Source of the DNA: Kappaphycus alvarezii
Lineage: Eukaryota > Rhodophyta > Florideophyceae > Gigartinales > Solieriaceae
Direction of reading: 5' to 3'
DNA: 64,000 bases
Assembly: GCA_002205965.3 (NCBI GenBank)
Contig: NADL03000469.1
Span: forward strand, 124,001 to 188,000
Below are positions 33,511 through 46,300 of the stretch, in pieces. The notes beneath the pieces are model-generated. The model did no database searches and was not told the origin of the DNA. It saw only the letters and a program-made list of their open reading frames with translations. Numbering within the stretch: the stretch's first letter is position 1; each line of letters opens with the position of its first letter. Made by a program: the position numbers and the translations under genes.

Positions 33511-36500
33511 GTGAGATTACTGTAGGCGAAAACCGCTATTGAGCCTCCAGATACTCTGAAATTGTGCTTGGTTCAGTGTAGTAAATGAGCCTCGACACTA
33601 TTCCAGCCTCTGGTACAGTAGGTTTTCCGAGAACACGAAATAATATCGCTTCATAATCTCTACACTCCCTTTTTTAACCTCGAGCTCGCCAAGAGCTTGA
33701 TCGGCGAGATATTGAAGGGTATTTCCCTGGAAAGTAGAAGTAGTAACAAAAGCGGGACATCTTCTTATACTTGTGTGAGCGGCTCGGCAGTATCCTCCGA
33801 ATGGTGTAGCCCCTTCCAACTAACGATAAACTGAATTACTTCATCGTCTGCTATGAGCCGCGTGAGCCTTGCGACTGGCGTTCTACTCTGAATTTTACAC
33901 ATATGGAAGTATGTATAAGTGCCAAAGTACAAGGCTATTTTCCCTCTCAAACTGTAGGAAGTCAATGTATACATGCTCTGCAGAAAGAACAAACTTCATC
34001 TTTGATTTTTGTCCAGAACAAGTAAATCTGCAAAGATTGTAATGCCGCATCTCTGCCGCAGTGCCCTGGAGGACCGTTATGGCCAATAATACAAATACGG
34101 GGGTTAAATATCCTCCACATTATTGGGAATAGGAATAGCTTCCGATCAGGTGGGCCAAAGCCCATCGAAAAGACGGACATAATCCGAGCGACCCTGGTAA
34201 TTCTGCTGGGCAACGCCGAGAACTTCTTGAGATGGCCACTAAAAGTCTGAATCCAAATATGTAGAATAACAGGTATTGATATGGGGCGGCAAACAGTCAG
34301 ATGGGTAGACCAGAGAGTGAGTAGATCGGCCCATACATTATCTGGGCCCTTAATGTGTATGCAGGTGTAGTTATAGACCGAAAAGCGAACGGTCAAGGGA
34401 ATAAATTTGCGAATAGATGTTTGAATAGGGTCCTAAACTGTAGAGGGCTGATCAAAGATAAATATCAAATTGTTATGAACTATGTACAAATCAAACCATT
34501 CTGGACCTGTCACGCGCCTATACATGGGATCTAGAGTTTCCATGATTGCATAAACTTCTTTCTCCAGGAGTGACCAGCCCGACTGGATAGAATTTAAGCG
34601 TCTGGACAGAAAAGCCAAAGGTTCCGTGTCCCTGCTTCAAATGGAGAAGATTGATATATTTATGAGGTACTCGGCTGATAGTACTGGATCAGAAAAAATC
34701 CGAGGCGTCCGTAAAAACGCAGAGTAGTTTGTCGCGCACCGCAACACGCAGAGCTTAGCAACACAATTCCAACTTAATTTTAAGTACTTTGCAACGTTGC
34801 ACATTTGGACCGTACACCAATGATAAAAGACGAACAAAGTTTGTAGCACCTCGATGAGCCAGTGTTAGTTGCGCTTCAAATGCTGGCTTGCACACTGCAA
34901 AGGCGACAGCTTCCTTTTCGACCCATCTCATTGTATATAGTTGTATTTTGCGGCCGTGTGTTTAGTGCGCGCCCCCCCATGGCTATAAGACTTTTTCGAG
35001 AACAAGTAAAGTGGCTAAAAAAGAGCTGAAAAGTTGGAATCGGAAGTTTTCATCCACTGTAGTACGCAGAAAAACTGCTGATGTTCTGCTCCAGTTGTTG
35101 GTGGCTTCATAGACCTGATCCCTTCAATGCGGCGAGGGTCGAGCCAGACACCTAAGTTAGAAATAACACTTCTACACCATCTCAGGTATGTGCAATAATT
35201 TTTACACTTTGCAGGGAGTAAGCGTATGTTATTATTGACGACAGTCGCAAAAATGTTTCGGATAACCATGAGTAAACCATCATCATCTTCGTGGTGCACT
35301 GAAATATCATCCAACCGAAAAGAAACATGTGGGCGTGGCTCCCCTGGTACGATCACCGCCAGCGTCGACTGCAAATAAGTAACATTTTGGTTCTTCCTTG
35401 AAGTAACCGAGTAGTTTTGGATATACCGCCCGGAGTTATGATGGATTGGAATTCCTTACTTTCCACATCAAGTGGGAACTGCCAATATCAATGGGAAAGG
35501 TCGAATGTGGCAAGGTTACCTTGCGACCTGTTGCAACTTCTGTTCGATGTTGGGAATAAAGTAGCCGTATCTGACTGTATAGGCATTCGATACGGATGTC
35601 TGCGGTGAATAGGAAACGAGCAGGCCCGGTTTTCGAGTCCAGAGGGGAGTGCTCGCTAATATTGCTGATGGGTTCGGATAAATCAATCCACATTTCTGGA
35701 GACTGGCTACCATGTGCGTTAGAAATTCCCACTGATCTGTAGAGTAATTTTGAAGTTTGATACGAGCCCGTCTAGTTTCCAATGTCAGCTTGATTTTAAG
35801 CGGTGGTACGTCAGAGGATAGACTTGCAGAGAAAGATGTCCAAAATACATAAAATTTTGCTTTCGTAGTCTTGAAAAAGTTTTCGGGCTTTTTTGATCCA
35901 TTCCATTTGTTTCGGCCTCCTTCAGCATTTGATTTATCCATTCTTGTATATCATTCTCTCTCTCGTCGTCAGTCTGGTCCAGAATACAGGGGTCAGGGAA
36001 CGGATCTTAACCGGTTCTGTTCCAGAAAAAATTTTCACGAGGTCTGGCAGCTAGCTCTTTCGATATCTGTTTCTCAACGCGATCATTCATTAGCCGTCTA
36101 ACGTGTCCGATCTTCGCTAAAGCTGATGGACCTTGGACATCGGCGCAAACCGTACCGTCCAAATTGAACTGCGTTCTTGAATAAATGTCCGCGTTGTTGA
36201 AGAAAGAAAGTTTGATTTAATGGAAGGTTTGAGATTAGATGACAAGAGATGTGAGGCTTGCTGCCTCTTGTCGGATTTACTAGAGGGGGTTCAAGCTACT
36301 GCGCACATAGAATTTGTTTCGATATACAAGGACTCTATTCTACCTTCTGCTGTACCAGAGGCAACCTACACGTCACTCGAATACATCATTTTCCACTTGT
36401 ACCGGTATGTATAAACCTGGACATACTGAAGAGCATGTCAATCTATGTGAATGAGTAGCACACGTGTGTAGCTGTACACCTGTATGGCTTTACACGTGTA

Positions 36501-37528
36501 TATAGAAGCATTCCGACCAATTCATACTCGTGTAATCACGCTGTACACGCGTAAACTGAGAAAACAGTAATTAGGGCCAGAACTGTTCAGTACCAATTTC
36601 TTGCTGTTTCTTGCCAATGCCTACTGTATCCAACAGTCTCGAATATCGCAACCTACCGAGAACGTCGCGAAGAGGGCTCCAAGTGACTATTTGCAACACG
36701 CGTATCAACTCTCAGTTGTGACGGCACTAGTAAGCCGACAATAAGATCTCCCATAGAGGTCTTCGTCCGCTAAATAGTAGCTAACGTTGAGCAAAGCCTG
36801 CTGAACCGCTACAAGTTGAGTGCTGTACGTAAAAATATCAATGTTCGCGGAAAACTGAGTGAGTGGGGTTCCTCGTTCTTTCGCAAGGCTACTTGCAAGA
36901 TATTTGTAGCTATTTTCTTCCTGCGACCGATCGCAAAAAGAACGACACACTCAGCAAGACGAGTGGACACGACAGGTTCGTCTAATCCGTCGTCACACTT
37001 CCCGTAGCTACCCAATAAATAGCTTCATCAGCCACTGTTATAGTCCATGAAAATTTGCAAGGTAACCTTTTCTCAAATTGTTCTTATGTCTTAGAGTACT
37101 TAATTCGACCGATAGTTCCACTACGATTCTTGCCTTGGTTTTCACGGCCATTAATCCCTTCAGGGCTCTTTTTTAGCAGTTTGGCTCCTTATAGACCTTA
37201 AAGACCCATCTAGGGCACTTACATCTCTCTACCGTTGCTGTAATAATTTTCGCTCTACTGCCGAGCAATCCGGGAAGTCTTTGAGCAAGTAGCAAATGAC
37301 TTTAGGGTGATGTAGACCCCAAAGAAAGAGAGGCAATTAATTTTTTTCGACGCCTTATAACGTGCGGTTCGGACATTTCATGCCTCTTCGTACCCTTACG
37401 AACTCTTTCCTGATCTTCTAAGTTTTTCCTCTGTCTAAGACCAATGCTTAGAAGCTGAAAGGCCTCAGCGAGTTGAATTCTGGTCTTCATAAAAGCGCGG
37501 AAGTCTTCCCTGAGATGATTGTAGGCAG

Positions 37529-37695
37529 TGGTCTTTTCCATTTACTATGATGCTTTTATTTCTGTCTCTCAAATAGACTGGAGGATATCCTTTCTGTTTT
37601 AGCTGTCGGGTCGTTGCATCCGAGTAATTTAGATGCACATGTATAGCAGATAAATGTACAGTGTAGCCAATCAATGGATATCATTTAGGACTACA
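37529..37695 (-). repeat. 5' LTR of the gypsy element
   Basis: 167 bp, the partner of 33345-33510, with roughly 80% identity by eye, which suggests an old insertion. Confidence 0.7.
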
Positions 37696-37800
37696 GTGTG
37701 ATCAATCAATGGATATTATTTAAGACTACAGTATGATCAATCAGTGGATATAATTTAGGACTACAGTGTGGCTAATCAATGGATATCATTTAGGACTTCG
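37661..37800 (-). repeat. four tandem 35-bp units at the 5' LTR
   Basis: Units start at 37661, 37696, 37731 and 37766, each GTGTGATCAATCAATGGATA-like and ending GGACTACA or a close variant. The other LTR has a single unit (33476-33510), so the array expanded in or next to the U3 end of this LTR. Confidence 0.85.
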
Positions 37801-38229
37801 GTGTGACGTCTTTACGGCTGGAATTGCTAGGGAAAGGTATCACCCCAAAACCCTTCGATGTCGTTGCTTTATGTAGCCAGTGACATCTTTACTGATACTG
37901 AATATTCAATAAATCTGATAGTCCAGTACGTCTCAATCAATGAACACTATCCGCTACACCACCACACCAACAATTCAAAAAAATGTCGTGCAGAATACCC
38001 TTTTTTAATATCATTCTGGTTTTAGTCGTTGTTTCTTAATATGGAGGCGTTGATAGGGTTGTTGCTCTCCCACATGAGTTGAATCATCACTTAAGTAATC
38101 AGTACAGTGAGCGAATATTTTTTATTACAATACAAAAAAAGGAATTCTTGCCATGACCTGCCCCGAAGTGATACCAATGAGTATAAAAACGGTAACGTAT
38201 GCAGTGTAACGCAAAAAAATTAGCACAGA

Positions 38230-41200
38230 CCCGAACCCGAAGACTGGTTGAGAAAATATTAGATTAGCTAAATTAAAATAACAAAAATATTTTCAGGTGG
38301 AAAAACAATAATTTGATCCAAAAAGGACCTAAAAATAAATGCTAAAACATAAAAAACAGAATATAGATGAGTATATTTCAAAAGATCGAAGCTATAAAAC
38401 ATACTTTATCAACCAAGGACTATTTAAACCAAAACAATGTAACTCTGTTCAGATATTTCAGGTGGAGAGTACAATAATTTCTCTAGGCATATATCGGGCT
38501 CAGAAATAACTATTGAAATATTTCAAGTGAAAATTCATCCAGAAAATAATATGTTTGCAAGACTATTCCAATAAATGCAGGCGGCAGGTGCAAAAAATCA
38601 ACTGGCCAAGGTAAAATCAATTTCAACCAGAACACATAAAATGTAAGGCTAGTAAAATTTCAACCAGAACACATAAAATGTAAGGCTAGTAAAAGATGAA
38701 TTGTTATTCCATGATTTGTAAGAATTATAGATTGTAGACATCAAATAAAACGTTTTATAAAAATTTTCGAAATTGCGGGAGAGAAGTATGATATAGAAAT
38801 ATAAAAAAGTTTTCGTACCACTTTTCTTTGAAATGTGGTACTAAAAGGACGTTTTCGACTGGGAAGAATCAATAGAAAAATATCGATCATATGAGTAGTT
38901 AATTATGCGTCCATTAAAAAGAGCTTGAACAAATCAGATACAGGTCTCCTATGTGTTGACTGATGATCATAGATATTAATTGAAGCGGATATTCATAGCA
39001 TCTTGCTAAATTTGTTCAATTCATAATTTTATGCTATCAATTAAACACCGGATAGCCAACCATCAGATCTGATAGATCAACCTTTGGAACAAGATTTGTA
39101 AATGAAGAGATGAACAATTCTTTTGATTTAAGTGCAACATATGGAGGTCTATCTGTATTAAGAATAGTTCTGTATTCTGTAGCAATATTTTCTTCTTTTT
39201 TTGATAGCATTACAGGCAAAGGGTATTTCACCACTTGGAATATATTTGATAGGATGCATAGATAAATGAGGATGCCAATAAACTGTAACACCTTTATACG
39301 TTCAATTTAAAGAACCAAGTAGGAAACCTCTAAAACGATCAAGTTTTGCATTTTTAAATTCAGCTGATTTTCTGCTTCAGCTAATAAGAAAACTTGAATA
39401 TTTTTTTGGGAGTCAACTTAAGTTTATACATGTAGAGGATTTTGAATTTCGTAATATTGCAGATTGGATAGAAAGATCAAGACTCATGGTGCTAAATATT
39501 TTTTTCTGTACAAAGCTTCCTGTGAAGTAGGCTTTTGAACGGTCAATCATATCTATCTAAACAATTAAACCTTAATGGATTCAAAGACAACTTTCATAAG
39601 ATTTCATTTGCGTTCGGGTGATTAAGGTAATTTTCTGATATTTTATGGCATTACACCCCATTTAATTTTTCATCAGTTGAGACATTAATTTTATAATCAT
39701 CAAATTGTAAAGTTTTAAACTCGACTGAAACTGAAAGATACATGAGTAGCTATCATCACACCAGCTTATATATGCTTTCAGGTTATTTACTAAAATTTTG
39801 TTCTTATCCTGCCTAATAGTAAAACTACCATCAACACATCAAACTTGACGATATGCAGAACTAATGATCTTTTTTAATGAATACATAAAACAATTTATGT
39901 GAACGACCGATTTTAAGCACGGGCCAAAGAATGTATTATCCGAATGCATTTTGATCTTCGTAGTCGCATTGACTAGACCATATAAAGCAGTCACCAGTGA
40001 CCAGTAAAAATATTTTTTTGGGTGTTGCCTAGGAGGAGTCACATATATACATCTCGTAATGCTGAGCAATAATGTAAAGCATAGATTTAAAATCAATCTT
40101 TGATATATACGGCTGGAAACTTTTAAATTTGATAGAAAAAAAATCCTAACTGCAATATAAAAACAAGATTCTGTTTCGCCTCTAAAATTATTTGTTCCTC
40201 TATTAACATTTCCTTCTGGAGCAATCCCAGCATTGTACCAACATTTTCCATCATTTAACGTCTTCATTTCTTATAAAATGTGACTACAGACTACATAAGC
40301 TTTATGGGGAATCTTTACAGCATGGTTTCTCGAAAACGTACTGAGAAAATTATTTTCGCCAATATTTTATGCAGTAAAAATAATAAGACATGAAATTACA
40401 GATACTTGACTAGGTAAAAACGCTTTAAATACAAAAAATTTTACGAAAAACCTGAAATGTTTTGCTTGGAGGATACTATTTGCGTTCTGAGTAGCAAATA
40501 AATTTTATGTGCAGCGATTTTATTATCACCTGAGGGAAAATTTATTGCAGTTTAGTGCTGAATATCATCATTTTTGCAATGGACGGAAGCATGCTCGACA
40601 GAAGATAATTCTTTTTACTTTCCAGATTCAGAATTTCCTTCGGGTAGAATACTAAAAAGTTTAAGCTCAGCTCGCATGCATCGTTTGAAATCTCCATCTT
40701 CATATTTTTTCTCAATTTTGTCACCGAAATATTTCTCCTCAGAAATATTCATTTCATCATAGCTATACTAATTTTTATCCGAAAAACTTCACTCCAAAAG
40801 AATGATCATTAAAAATATCGAGTGAATCAATTACTTTTTGAGCTGTATATGAAACTGAATTAGAGTAAGCATAATAACTAACGTATTCAATTGCTTCATG
40901 AATAGATTTTTACGTTGGACCTGGGGGCCGTAGCATTAAGAGAGTCTCTGTAGTACTTACATAATGGTTCAGAGTATGGACATAATTTTCTTTTCTGATA
41001 TGGATGATGAATCAAAGGTTCAACAATATCATTAATTTTAGTAGTATATCATTAGTATCAGAGAAAGAGTTCGATTTGTGGATGACAGTTAATTACCTCT
41101 TAGCAATGACCTCATTATAGGAAACATTCGCAACATTTGACGGAGTTTGCGGGCCACAACCACGAGCAGGTCGACTATGAATTGTTGCAAGGTCCTACCT

Positions 41201-42725
41201 AGTGACAAAATGACTCCCATATAAATTATTTGATAATTGACGCATTCGAATAATTTGCAATTCCGTGCTCCGTATTCAACTAAAAGGCTTGAGTATAGTT
41301 CTTTTGATAGTGAATACAGTATCGCTTTTAGGTGTGAGAAATTATAAAGAACCAAGCTCAAATGGTCGTTTGTTCTTCTCCGCATCCGACATCTTTGAGG
41401 AGAAACCTTTATAATCATTTTTAGCACCCTTGCATTTACATTTTTCATAGGCCCATTATGCATATTCCCCAAACACATCACAAGCTGATTATGATTTGAG
41501 TACAACGAATTCTTTAGCGAGGTAATTCATGCTTTTTATTTTCTTAAAGTTTTCTTTCTTCCATATGAAATTAACTGATTGTCTGGAAGCTTTTTTTCGC
41601 GAATTTATATAGTTTCGAATTTCATTTTTCTCTTTATTGTATCTGCGAATTATAGATGATGTCTAGGAATTTTTTATTTATTCCGAAAATTTCCTTTACT
41701 CAAGTCTGCTTCTTCTTCATGCATCGGAGAAGGTGCAGTCAGAATAGATACAAATGGTTCGAGTATTTTTTCGAATTATCCAGCAGTAGAAAAGGATACC
41801 TGTCGTTCAGATAATTAGGAAAACACAGTAAAAAAATAAATCTAGAAATCTAAGTAGCAAACCTGGATTCAAAGTTTTTTAATGACCCGCTACTATTTAA
41901 ACTAGTGTTTAATTGATATAAGAAATTTTCTAATACTTACGATATTGATGATAGAAGATCCACGCTAAAAGTCGCGTGAGCAATCGCTAGAGCACCATTT
42001 AAGACTGAATCTCAGGCTTTGAATTTTTTTTTGCAGACATCAAGAATTCATCCAAATATTGCGATTGCAGAATATGACCTTGTACTGCATTTGGAACCGT
42101 TTTGGAATTAGCTGCTTACAGTAAATCATGGACAGAATTGCACTGTTGCATCAAAGTAATTTTCTGAGGTCCTTCACCATCCCCTCAGGGAGGCAAGCAG
42201 AGATAAAAATGAGAAATTAAGTCTTGAGGTAATGCAGAGGCCAAATGAGAACTACTAATTCTAAATTAATAAATAAGAAATTGGTTGCCATAGGACTTCA
42301 AATAATAATTAATAGAGAAACATTTTAATGTTACATCATCGAAAGGGGCAGTTCCGTGTCTCGAAGCTGTAAAATATTTTAAACAAACTAGGACAATGTA
42401 CTCACTAAGATAAGTAAATCTGCTACCCAATCTCAGGTAAACATTAAAGACTGACGCAGTTCAGTCTCAGATACAATTATTGAATATTTTTCTGGTAACC
42501 CTTCATCCGGATAATAGTCTGCCAGGAATATCAATCCAGTACTTATACTTGTGGGGTACAAAAAACCTTTGAGCTGTTTAAAGTTATTTCAATTTAAATA
42601 CAGTATAAATAAGACCAATCAGAAAAAATATTCTTTGATGATTTACAGTAATTATAACTTGTGGATGTCAAATAAGAATATCAGTCTACAATTTAGCATT
42701 ATTGCAGGAAAGTCGTATTCAGAAT
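38230..42725 (-). mobile_element. Ty1/copia element, old decayed copy
   Basis: Same family as 4056-9590, much more diverged. Recognisable minus-strand parts are an LTR remnant at about 38.23-38.80 kb, RNase H (about 39.0-39.5 kb), reverse transcriptase (about 39.7-40.3 kb; APEGNVNRGTNNFR, ALYGLVNATTKI), integrase traces (about 40.8-41.3 kb), gag traces (about 41.4-42.2 kb), and an LTR remnant at about 42.23-42.72 kb. Breaks are too many to count sensibly, so it is an old fossil. A 34-bp block (ATTTCAACCAGAACACATAA...) is tandemly duplicated at 38617-38690 inside the left LTR. Confidence 0.75.
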
Positions 42726-44100
42726 AAAATATTCCCTCGTTTTTCGTAATTGGCTTCCGTTTAATGACACGACTTAGTTCCACAGAATCCACTAAACTAT
42801 CTGAGCCTACATCAACAACGATTAGAATTTTTGCTTTGAAAAAATCACTGCAAAAGGTATTCAAACAGGCAGAATAGTTCAGTTAACCATTCACAACTAG
42901 ATCGCGGTCAACGCAAAAATCCTCACCAATATGGATGACTCGCAACAATATCATAAAGTATTCCCAGATGTGTCGCAGCAACTGCTCTTAAACATGTCTA
43001 TTAGATGTGACGATATCTCTAAAAAATTAAACCAACCTACGCTCTTCTCCTTCAATGTCATTTTCTTTCATCAATTTCCGTGCAAAGGGGGACGCAAAGC
43101 GTTCTTTGGTAATTTCTGGTAATCTCGTGTATAGAAAATTAATAGGACTCCAATCGAACGTAAGAGTCAGTAACAGTCAATCAATACAACATTTAAGCGC
43201 CTTTATCTGACCAGGAAATTTCTGAACAAACGCTTTCTAACCTCAGTTGCAATCTGATCATTGTGATGACCAAACAAGGTCTACGGGCTTCTGGATAACT
43301 GCTGCCCTATTCGGAACATCAATCGGGGGGATTCCCTCGTTATTGTCGAATCTGGTATTTTCCTGACTGTTTCCTGCCTTACGTTTCGTACGATTTCTAA
43401 AACATTCTTGATAGAATTTAAAGCCATAGGGTCAGATAAGTCACGATAGATCCACAAGAACACGATGAGCGGATTAATAGTGTTCGTTTACTGCGAATGA
43501 TGCGATGGTTATGAGCCCTATGAAATTGGAGACGTTGAGTGAGTGATTGGTGAAGTATAAATATACCGTTCACTTATCTAATTATTCTGTTGCTTTAGGG
43601 GCAAAAATATCAAATTTTTTAGCCATTTTCATGCTTAAAAAATGCCTTGCGTCGGGATGAGACTGACCGGGTAGAGGAGAAGGGGCCTTCTTTCGGGACT
43701 TGGAAACCTAGTTTGCTCTTCAAGCCCTCAATAGCATTCCCTCCGATTATCGGTGTCTTACGTGACCAATGAATTGCAAGCACGTACTATTATAATACCC
43801 TGGCCCTTCAATCAAAGCAGATTGCCATCATTGCCGTGACAGCCACTCTGCTGGTTTTATCTAACATCTCCACTACAGTAAAATAACCTTCTCTTTCCGG
43901 CTATCAGTACCTGCTTCATCACACAGTATTAAGCTCGGCCCTTGGCTGAAATTATTATTAGGGCCACCTCTACAGCATCGGAAAACTACGTTGGGATATA
44001 CAATCAAAGATGTGATCTTTCGCCAATCCCTCACTGCTCTGTTCCTCTTCTGAGGACCAAAAGCTCACCATCGCCTAGCTTTCAGCCTGGTGAAGTTACA
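42726..44100. other. no confident gene
   Basis: About 1.4 kb with short open frames only. A GTTTACTGCGAATGATGCG word near 43488 resembles the start of the 28641/46301 repeat. Nothing else is recognised. Confidence 0.4.
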
Positions 44101-44106
44101 AATGGG

Positions 44107-44190
44107 AAAATGGGGGGTTAATTTACTGTGGTAGATATGTGGGTTGGTACCCAGTAAATTTGTACCGGAGCGTAGATACCGTATATTGGC
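44107..44190 (+). repeat. 84-bp dispersed repeat, copy 2
   Basis: Near-identical to 15872-15955, differing at only a few bases, although the two copies sit in otherwise unrelated surroundings 28 kb apart. Confidence 0.75.
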
Positions 44191-44224
44191 CAAGCCATTT
44201 GCGAAACCGTACAATGCATCGAAA

Positions 44225-44300
44225 ACTGTAGATGGCACTCCAATCTACCAGAAGGTGGAGGGGAGGCCAGCCAGCAAACAAGCGGCATACAAATGAAAAG
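44225..44300 (-). mobile_element. short RLE-type retroelement tail fragment
   Basis: CTACCAGAAGGTGGAGGGGAGGCCAGCCAGCAAACAAGCGGC matches 14.99-15.03 kb (CTACCAGAAAGTCGATGGGATGCCAGACAACAGACAAGC). Only about 70 bp of it is present, 130 bp before the start of the repeat-protein gene. Confidence 0.45.
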
Positions 44301-44430
44301 TCAGTATTTATGTTCAACCAAGCAACGTCTCTTGTTGTTAACCTGCTTACCCAGAGCTTGACTCTGGCACCCGAGGCCACACTCTTCTGTATCTTGCCCA
44401 TAGTCCCATCTTGTTTGGAGGATATCAGAA

Positions 44431-45813
44431 ATGAATTATTCGGATCTCACTCTTCCCTTGCTGCATGGGGATCTCAAAGGAAAGGTACTGGCAAAAGAGG
44501 TAGAGAATTCGTCCAACTATCTGAGAGGACGGAAAGGCTTTTTCTGTGGCTTTGTGATCCTGGTTTCAGTTTTCACTATCTTCGGTCTTCATGACAACCA
44601 ACGTATCACCTCTTTGAAGGAAGACGTCGTTGGGAGAACTACCTGGGCTAAATCTTTCCGCGAGAAAACTCTTCGAGGATTTGAAAATGTCAAGGGCTTC
44701 TTTGTCCATGTCCTACCTGAGCATTTAGGATTGGTTCGATTTTCAAGGGATCATGATAAGAGTTATGGAGATTCGTATCCCTCCATGATGGTGGGTGGAA
44801 TCGGGCAGAAACATAAAATTTCGCATCAATACGCGTCCTTTACGTCAAGAAACGGTATATCAAACGGTATACCAACTACGGGAATCCCCCAGTATCCTCC
44901 GTACAGGAAAACAATGAATCATGACTTCCAAATGGTTGCCGGAGTACATCATCACCCAAATTCTGATAGAGAAGGACATATTATGGCGACTGAAAGGCAC
45001 ATAAACCTTCCGCTCGGTGAATCGCATAGATCTACCAGTCAACTCGCTCCCCCTCCGGTTGATATGCCCATGGAGGATGGAAATTATCGGTATCCTCCGT
45101 TTGGGGGAGATCAAGGTGATGACGAGCATAAGGGATTGACGGCCCCGAACAGGCATAACTATGGTCCACTTTATGACGACTCAGTTGGCCTCGAAGATCA
45201 TCATCCTCATCCTCCTTTTGATATGCCCATGAGTGACGGAATTCCTAACCATCCACCTTTCGATGACTTTCCGAACGCCGGTGCACACGGGGAATCGACG
45301 GCTCCGATCGGACACCCCCATCCTCCAATGTATGGCGACCCTTTGGGCTCCGGGGAGCATCCTCCCTACCCTCCGTACGGTATGCCCATGACTGATGGAT
45401 TTCCTCCACAGCCCCGCCCTCAATATTATCCGGGTAGAGGAGGGCATGGGGAATACACTTCTCCAATTGGACACCATCATGGTCCTATGTATGGAGATTC
45501 AGAAGGCACTCTGGGTCACCCACCTTATCCTCCTCTCGGTAATCCTTTGGGATATGGACTTCCTGAACATCGTCCGTTCGAGGGTTATCCGGGCAATGGT
45601 GAGGAAGGAGAATCAACGCATTCGTGGGATCCTACTCGGGTCCTCCATATGGCTATTGATCTGGAGACAACGCCCCCCCTTCACAACCTCCGTTTGATAT
45701 CTTTTACGTTAATGGAAATCCTAAGCCACATTTCTTCGGGGACTACCCCACTAATGGGTTTCAAGGATAACCTGCCCCTGTCCCAAACTGGAGAAACGCT
45801 GTTTAGTGTCTAA
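44431..45813 (+). CDS. membrane-anchored Pro/His/Gly-rich protein with 53-residue repeats
   Basis: 460 codons from the ATG at 44431; an in-frame TAG 30 bases upstream makes this the first possible start. Residues 1-35 end in RGRK, followed by one hydrophobic segment (36-53, FFCGFVILVSVFTIFGL), which suggests a type II signal anchor with the rest outside the cytosol. From about residue 211 the protein is built of repeats exactly 53 residues long, with consensus blocks DMPMxDG, HGExTAPIGH, PMYGD and HPPYPP. It has no Gly-X-Y collagen pattern. A cell-wall, extracellular-matrix or secretory-lumen structural role is plausible but unproven. In the fourth repeat the phase moves by one base near 45616: the +1 frame keeps the 53-residue period (GPPYGY, PPFDIFYVNGNPKP, stop at 45768) but contains one TGA at 45657. 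The last 50 or so residues of the long frame are therefore probably not native. I recognise no family. Confidence 0.65.
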   Translation: MNYSDLTLPLLHGDLKGKVLAKEVENSSNYLRGRKGFFCGFVILVSVFTIFGLHDNQRITSLKEDVVGRTTWAKSFREKTLRGFENVKGFFVHVLPEHLGLVRFSRDHDKSYGDSYPSMMVGGIGQKHKISHQYASFTSRNGISNGIPTTGIPQYPPYRKTMNHDFQMVAGVHHHPNSDREGHIMATERHINLPLGESHRSTSQLAPPPVDMPMEDGNYRYPPFGGDQGDDEHKGLTAPNRHNYGPLYDDSVGLEDHHPHPPFDMPMSDGIPNHPPFDDFPNAGAHGESTAPIGHPHPPMYGDPLGSGEHPPYPPYGMPMTDGFPPQPRPQYYPGRGGHGEYTSPIGHHHGPMYGDSEGTLGHPPYPPLGNPLGYGLPEHRPFEGYPGNGEEGESTHSWDPTRVLHMAIDLETTPPLHNLRLISFTLMEILSHISSGTTPLMGFKDNLPLSQTGETLFSV

Positions 45814-46119
45814 TACATGCTTGTGAAGCCCTTGTAAACGTCCTCAGGCCGTAGCAGCTCCTCAATTTTGGTGCCGGACGGTTCCAATTACTGCAATCGT
45901 AGAAGTTTTTGCGTTATCTGGACTAGCTTCCATATTGAGCACAGCAGAAACATAAGGTATTTATCCCATACAGGCAGCAAGGGATCAGTGGTTGTCCTCC
46001 GTAGCCCCATAATTCGCGAAGGTGTTAAGAACTCGTAAACCTCATAAATCACGATTCTTTGCAATTAATCGTAAATACATTCGCCTTGACACCAAAGTTA
46101 TTGTGGGTCATAAACGGGT
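45814..46119. other. 3' flank of the repeat-protein gene
   Basis: About 300 bp with no gene or known repeat. Confidence 0.4.
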
Positions 46120-46190
46120 AAGTCTGGTAAGGGAGAAATGTGTGGTTGTTTTAGTCTTGGAAGATATATCCGATCTGGTAAGTTGTTTGT
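46120..46190 (+). repeat. dispersed short repeat, partial copy
   Basis: GGGAGAAATGTGTGGTTGTTTTAGTCTTGGAAGATATATCCGATCTG is the leading half of the ~110-bp repeat; the second half is missing. Confidence 0.55.
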
Positions 46191-46300
46191 TTATTGCGAA
46201 GGATGAATAGTACATTGTGTTGAACTAGAAATAACGGAGATGAGGCCTAATTTGCGTAGCGACTGATACAGTACACCAGGTAAATGTAAATGGCAAATGG

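Larger units (their letters stand above)
33345..37800 (-). mobile_element. Ty3/gypsy LTR retrotransposon with chromodomain-like end
   Basis: A minus-strand gypsy element between two short LTRs (33345-33510 and 37529-37695). From high to low coordinates: a weak gag region (about 37.4-36.1 kb), reverse transcriptase (about 35.9-35.0 kb; LDDISVHHED, LRWCRSVIS, PPTTGAEHQQF), RNase H (about 34.9-34.3 kb; LEKEVYAIMETL, GPDNVWADLL), an integrase zinc-binding segment (about 34.1 kb) and a chromodomain-like tail (about 33.8 kb; FIVSWKGLHHSEDTAEPL). The order RT-RNase H-integrase is diagnostic of gypsy, and the WKGL...EDT..PL block suggests a chromovirus. It is broken in many places and looks old. Confidence 0.8.
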
